Below, in pieces: positions 60,634 to 64,000 of a stretch of 64,000 nucleotides of DNA. Position numbers and translations under genes: made by a program. The DNA is from Streptomyces hokutonensis. Lineage in GTDB: Bacteria; Actinomycetota; Actinomycetes; Streptomycetales; Streptomycetaceae. The stretch's first letter is position 1. Each line of letters opens with the position of its first letter. The DNA lies in the NCBI RefSeq assembly GCF_000376565.1, contig NZ_BARG01000022.1, positions 1-64,000 on the forward strand, read 5' to 3'. A model generated the notes under the pieces. That model had not been told where the DNA came from. It saw nothing but the letters and a program-made list of their open reading frames with translations, and did not search any database.

Positions 60634-62001
60634 TCACCGCTCTCCGGACGAACGCGCCGCCGAGGCACGCCGTCGCATCGTGTTCCATCTGCGGGGACTC
60701 CGGCCGGAACCGGGTCCCCTGGCCCCCCGTTTTCTACCAAAGCGGGGTTGCCGCATCGCAAGCGCCGCCCGCGCAGCGGGGTCGTCGCGCGCGAAGGCGA
60801 TCAGCAACCCGATGGCGAACATGGTCGGCAGCAGGGCGGAACCCCCGTAGGAGAACAGCGGGAGCGGGACGCCGGCGATCGGCAGCAGGCCGAGCACCGC
60901 ACCGATGTTGATCACCGCCTGAGCGGTGATCCAGGTGGTCACGCCTCCCGCGGCATACCTCACGAAGGGGTCCTCCGTGCGTCCGGCCACGCGGATACCC
61001 GCATAGCCTAGAGCCGCGAAGAGGGCGAGGACCGACAGCGTGCCCGCCAGGCCCAGTTCCTCACCGGTGACGGCGAAGATGAAGTCGGTGTGGGCTTCGG
61101 GGAGTTGACCCCATTTCTCCACACTCGCGCCGAGTCCGGAGCCGAAGATCCCGCCCGACGCCAGCGCGTAGATCCCGTGCACGGCCTGCCAGCAGTCGGC
61201 GACCCCGGTCTTGGGCTCGGTGGCGCCGATGCAGGCGAGCCGGGCCATCCGGTTGGGGCTGGTCTTGATGAGGATCACACCGATCACGCCCGCGATCGAC
61301 AGCACGCCGGCGAACAGCCGGGTCGGCGCTCCGGCCAGCCAGAGCAGGCCGAACAGGATCGCGGTGAGGATGATCGCCGTACCCATGTCGCCGCCGAGCA
61401 TGATCAGTCCGAGCAGCATGAAGGCGACCGGCACCAGCGGCACCAGCATGTGCTTCCACTGGGACAGCATCGCCTTGTCCTGCTTGCGGGCGAGCAGATC
61501 GGCGCCCCACAGGACGAGGGCGAGTTTGCCGAACTCGCTGGGCTGGATCTGGAAGGAGCCGCCGAGCGAGATCCAGTTGCGGTTGCCGTTGACCGACATC
61601 CCTATCCCCGGCAACTGCACCAGCGCCATCATGAAGACGGCGCCCGCGAGGATCGGATAGGCCAGCGCCCGGTGCAGTTTGACCGGCATCCGCGAGGCGG
61701 CCAGCGCCAGCACCCCGCCGATGCAGGCGGCGAGAAACTGTTTGCGGAAGAAATACGAGCCGGGCAGCGACAGTTGGAGCGCCGTGATCTGGGAGGCCGA
61801 GTAGACCATCACCAGACCGAGCACGGTGATCAGCACACTGCCGCCGGCGATCAGGTAGTAGGCGGTCAGCGGCCGGTCCCAGGCCCGTCGCGCGTTGGCG
61901 TACAGCCGGCGTACGGGGTTGTCCCGTACGGTCCGTGCGGCTGCGGGACGTCTGGGGGTCCGCTGCTGCACGGGCGGCCGGCCGGTACGGCTACTGGGCA
62001 T
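60634..62001 (-). CDS. ftsW: septal peptidoglycan polymerase FtsW (SEDS)
   Basis: 455 residues. About ten membrane helices (residues ~48-410) with SEDS features: GNRNWISLGGSFQIQPSEFGKLALVLW, the catalytic aspartate loop in EAHTDFIFAVTGEELGLAG, and VNIGAVLGLLPIAGVPLPLFSYGG. Basic tails lie at both ends (N-terminal ~45, C-terminal ~40 residues). Polymerises lipid II together with a class B PBP at the septum. It starts 22 bases after the murD stop. Confidence 0.95.
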   Translation of the reverse strand: MPSSRTGRPPVQQRTPRRPAAARTVRDNPVRRLYANARRAWDRPLTAYYLIAGGSVLITVLGLVMVYSASQITALQLSLPGSYFFRKQFLAACIGGVLALAASRMPVKLHRALAYPILAGAVFMMALVQLPGIGMSVNGNRNWISLGGSFQIQPSEFGKLALVLWGADLLARKQDKAMLSQWKHMLVPLVPVAFMLLGLIMLGGDMGTAIILTAILFGLLWLAGAPTRLFAGVLSIAGVIGVILIKTSPNRMARLACIGATEPKTGVADCWQAVHGIYALASGGIFGSGLGASVEKWGQLPEAHTDFIFAVTGEELGLAGTLSVLALFAALGYAGIRVAGRTEDPFVRYAAGGVTTWITAQAVINIGAVLGLLPIAGVPLPLFSYGGSALLPTMFAIGLLIAFARDDPAARAALAMRQPRFGRKRGARGPGSGRSPRRWNTMRRRASAARSSGER

Positions 62002-62022
62002 CAGCGCCTCCGCTCACGTCGG

Positions 62023-63441
62023 TCAGGCGCCGAGTTCGCGAACCGCCTGGGCGAACGCGTCACCGCGCTTGTTGTAGTTGGCGAACATGTCCATGGAGGC
62101 GCAGGCCGGGGCGAGCAGCACCGTGTCGCCGGCGGCGGCGAGCCGCTGTGCCTCCTGGACAGCCGCGAGCATCGCCCCAGTGTCGGTCCGGGCGAGGTCG
62201 ACGACGGGTACTTCCGGGGCGTGTCGCGCCAGGGCTTCCCGGATGAGCGCACGATCGGCGCCGATCAGCACCACGCCCCGAAGTCGCTTTGCCGACTTGG
62301 CGACGAGTTCGTCGAAGGTGGCGCCCTTGGCGAGTCCGCCCGCGATCCACACGATGGACTCGTAGGCCGCCAACGAGGCTTCCGCCGCATGGGTGTTGGT
62401 GGCCTTGGAGTCGTCGATGTACGCGACACCGTCCACATCGGCGACGTGCGCGATGCGGTGCGCGTCGGGCGTGAAGGCCCGCAGCCCGTCCCGTACGGCC
62501 TTGGCGGGCACCCCGAAGGCGCGCGCGAGGGCGGCGGCGGCAAGGGCGTTGGCGATGTTGTGCGGGGCGGGCGGGTTGACGTCCGAGACCTCGGCGAGTT
62601 CCTGCGCGTTGCGCTGCCGGTCCTCGACGAAGGCGCGGTCGACCAGGATGCCGTCCACGACGCCGAGTTGGGACGGTCCGGGGCTGCCCAGCGTGAACCC
62701 GATCGCCCGGCAGCCCTCCTCGACGTCGGCCTCGCGGACCAGGTCCTCGGTGGCCTTGTCGGCGACGTTGTAGACGCAGGCGACCCGATTGCCTTCGTAG
62801 ATACGGCCCTTGTCGGCGGCGTACGCCTCCATCGAGCCGTGCCAGTCGAGGTGATCGGGCGCCAGATTGAGAACGGCGGCGGAGTGGGCGCGCACCGAAG
62901 GCGCCCAGTGGAGCTGATAGCTCGACAGTTCGACGGCGAGGACGTCGTATTCCTCGTCCCCGAGTACGGCGTCCAGGACCGAGACGCCGATGTTGCCGAC
63001 GGCGGCCGTGCGCAGGCCGCCCGCCTTCAGGATGGAGGCGAGCATCTGGACGGTGGTGGTCTTGCCGTTGGTGCCGGTGACGGCGAGCCAGGGGGCCGCG
63101 TCGGGGCCGCGCAGGCGCCAGGCCAGCTCCACGTCGCCCCAGATCGGGACGCCCGCTGCACGCGCCGCCGTGAACAGCGGCTTGTCGGGCTGCCAGCCGG
63201 GGGTGGTGACGATCAGTTCGGTGCCCTCGGGCAGGGTCGCTCCGTCGCCGAGGCGGACGGTGATGCCGAGCGCCTCCAGGTCGGCCGCCTGGGCCCGGGA
63301 GCGCTCGTCGTCGCCGTCGTTGACGACCGTGACGAGCGCGCCGAGGCCGTGCAGGACCTTGGCGGCCGGGATCCCGGAGACTCCGAGTCCGGCGACGGTG
63401 ACGTGCTTGCCCTCCCAGGAGAGCCCCTGCCCTTCGGTCAC
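62023..63441 (-). CDS. murD: UDP-MurNAc-L-alanine:D-glutamate ligase
   Basis: 472 residues from GTG 63441, overlapping the mraY stop as GTGA; an in-frame ATG 15 bases upstream is an alternative. Adds D-Glu to UDP-MurNAc-L-Ala with ATP. N-terminal Rossmann-like UDP-binding domain ([15 protein letters not shown]), P-loop GTNGKTTT (123-130), [16 protein letters not shown] and the C-terminal ligase domain with [14 protein letters not shown] and [15 protein letters not shown]. Confidence 0.96.
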   Translation of the reverse strand: MTEGQGLSWEGKHVTVAGLGVSGIPAAKVLHGLGALVTVVNDGDDERSRAQAADLEALGITVRLGDGATLPEGTELIVTTPGWQPDKPLFTAARAAGVPIWGDVELAWRLRGPDAAPWLAVTGTNGKTTTVQMLASILKAGGLRTAAVGNIGVSVLDAVLGDEEYDVLAVELSSYQLHWAPSVRAHSAAVLNLAPDHLDWHGSMEAYAADKGRIYEGNRVACVYNVADKATEDLVREADVEEGCRAIGFTLGSPGPSQLGVVDGILVDRAFVEDRQRNAQELAEVSDVNPPAPHNIANALAAAALARAFGVPAKAVRDGLRAFTPDAHRIAHVADVDGVAYIDDSKATNTHAAEASLAAYESIVWIAGGLAKGATFDELVAKSAKRLRGVVLIGADRALIREALARHAPEVPVVDLARTDTGAMLAAVQEAQRLAAAGDTVLLAPACASMDMFANYNKRGDAFAQAVRELGA

Positions 63442-64000
63442 TTTTCCGCTGCCCATCCCGCGTAGAAGAGGCCCAGGCCGACGATCACGCAGATGCCCTG
63501 GATGATCCAGAAACGGACCACCACGAGCACTTCGGACCAGCCCTTGAGTTCGAAGTGGTGCTGGAGCGGGGCCATTCGGAAGACCCGCTTGCCGGTGAGC
63601 TTGAAGGAGCCGACCTGGATGACCACCGACATGGTGATGAGGACGAAGAGGCCACCCATGATGGCGACGAGCAGCTCGGTGCGGGAGAGGATCGCCAGAC
63701 CCGTGAGGACACCGCCGAGGGCCAGCGAACCGGTGTCCCCCATGAAGATCTTGGCCGGCGAGGTGTTCCACCACAGGAAGCCCAGGCAGGCGCCCATCAG
63801 CGCGGAGGCGATGACAGCGAGGTCGAGCGGATCGCGCACCTCGTAGCAGGCGTTCGGGTTGGTCAGGGTCTGCGCGTTGGCGCAGGACTCCTGGAACTGC
63901 CAGACACCGATGAAGGTGTAGGCGCCGAAGACCAGCACCGAGGCGCCGGTGGCGAGGCCGTCCAGACCGTCCGTCAGGTTCACGCCGTTCGACATCGCGA
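63438..64000 (-). CDS. mraY: MraY phospho-MurNAc-pentapeptide transferase (5' end cut)
   Basis: Only the last ~187 residues are present; the gene runs off the right edge of the window. It contains [10 protein letters not shown] with the conserved Mg2+-binding aspartates of the family, [23 protein letters not shown] (catalytic Asp in GDTG, shown here in parts: [12 protein letters not shown]) and the C-terminal [15 protein letters not shown], the HHxE loop. Several membrane helices lie between. Transfers phospho-MurNAc-pentapeptide to undecaprenyl phosphate, giving lipid I. GTGA overlap with murD. Confidence 0.96.
   Translation of the reverse strand, partial: AMSNGVNLTDGLDGLATGASVLVFGAYTFIGVWQFQESCANAQTLTNPNACYEVRDPLDLAVIASALMGACLGFLWWNTSPAKIFMGDTGSLALGGVLTGLAILSRTELLVAIMGGLFVLITMSVVIQVGSFKLTGKRVFRMAPLQHHFELKGWSEVLVVVRFWIIQGICVIVGLGLFYAGWAAEK

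Noticed and set aside
1..64000. Mobile elements, CRISPR arrays, tRNA or rRNA genes, phage genes
   Set aside because: I looked for transposase or integrase motifs, regularly spaced repeats and tRNA-type GGTTCGA arms and found none.

Overview
The window is high-GC DNA with GTG/TTG starts, ATGA/GTGA gene overlaps, a mycothiol-type DinB protein, PriA in place of separate HisA and TrpF, DivIVA/SepF in the cell-division cluster and an actinobacterial ileS T-box. Gene content and order match the core chromosome of a Streptomyces, in the neighbourhood that in S. coelicolor runs (from memory) roughly from SCO2028 to SCO2087. I see no IS element, prophage, integrase, CRISPR array, rRNA or tRNA. Both ends cut through genes.

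Region by region. (1) 1-6645, plus strand: a tightly coupled operon of three ADP-ribosylglycohydrolase-family proteins, a ribokinase, a family III CoA-transferase and a CitE-like lyase; its substrate is unknown to me. (2) 6704-15512, minus: lgt, a membrane-anchored thioredoxin-fold protein, trpA-trpB-trpM-trpC, three small membrane proteins linked to the trp region, trpE and hisI. (3) 15594-18084: a DinB-fold protein, an MFS exporter and its probable ArsR-type repressor with a 54-nt AT-rich palindrome upstream. (4) 18220-23937, minus: hisD-hisC-hisB-(54-aa membrane protein)-hisH-priA-ridA-hisF, almost every junction overlapping. PriA also serves tryptophan synthesis, so the his and trp blocks are joined functionally; trpD, trpG, hisG and hisE are not in the window. 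(5) 24108-32923: less-characterised genes, including a beta-helix/two-TM protein, a protein with a 36-bp tandem repeat, a Lon-N protein, YbaK, a 24-codon bL37-like ribosomal protein, an ABC exporter whose two genes are joined by a 23-codon bridging ORF, and a NYN-domain protein. (6) 33007-47914: dnaE, a DUF2252 kinase-like protein, a second DsbA-like protein, phoD, an alpha/beta hydrolase, MscS, an SDR, a Na+/H+ antiporter, a GNAT, rluD and lspA. (7) 48016-52801: a histone-H1-like/DksA protein, then ileS with a T-box leader and an altered class I signature. (8) 53398-64000, minus: mraY(partial)-murD-ftsW-murG-ftsQ-ftsZ-pgeF-yggS-sepF-yggT-divIVA, the division and cell-wall cluster, with promoter-like sequences ahead of ftsZ.

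No single block is plainly a new defence or mobile system. The least explained parts are the ADP-ribosylglycohydrolase operon, the small coupled ORFs inside the his and ABC operons, the beta-helix membrane protein, and the operator-like palindromes. Start codons were chosen from overlap with the upstream stop and Shine-Dalgarno (SD) spacing; doubtful ones are stated.
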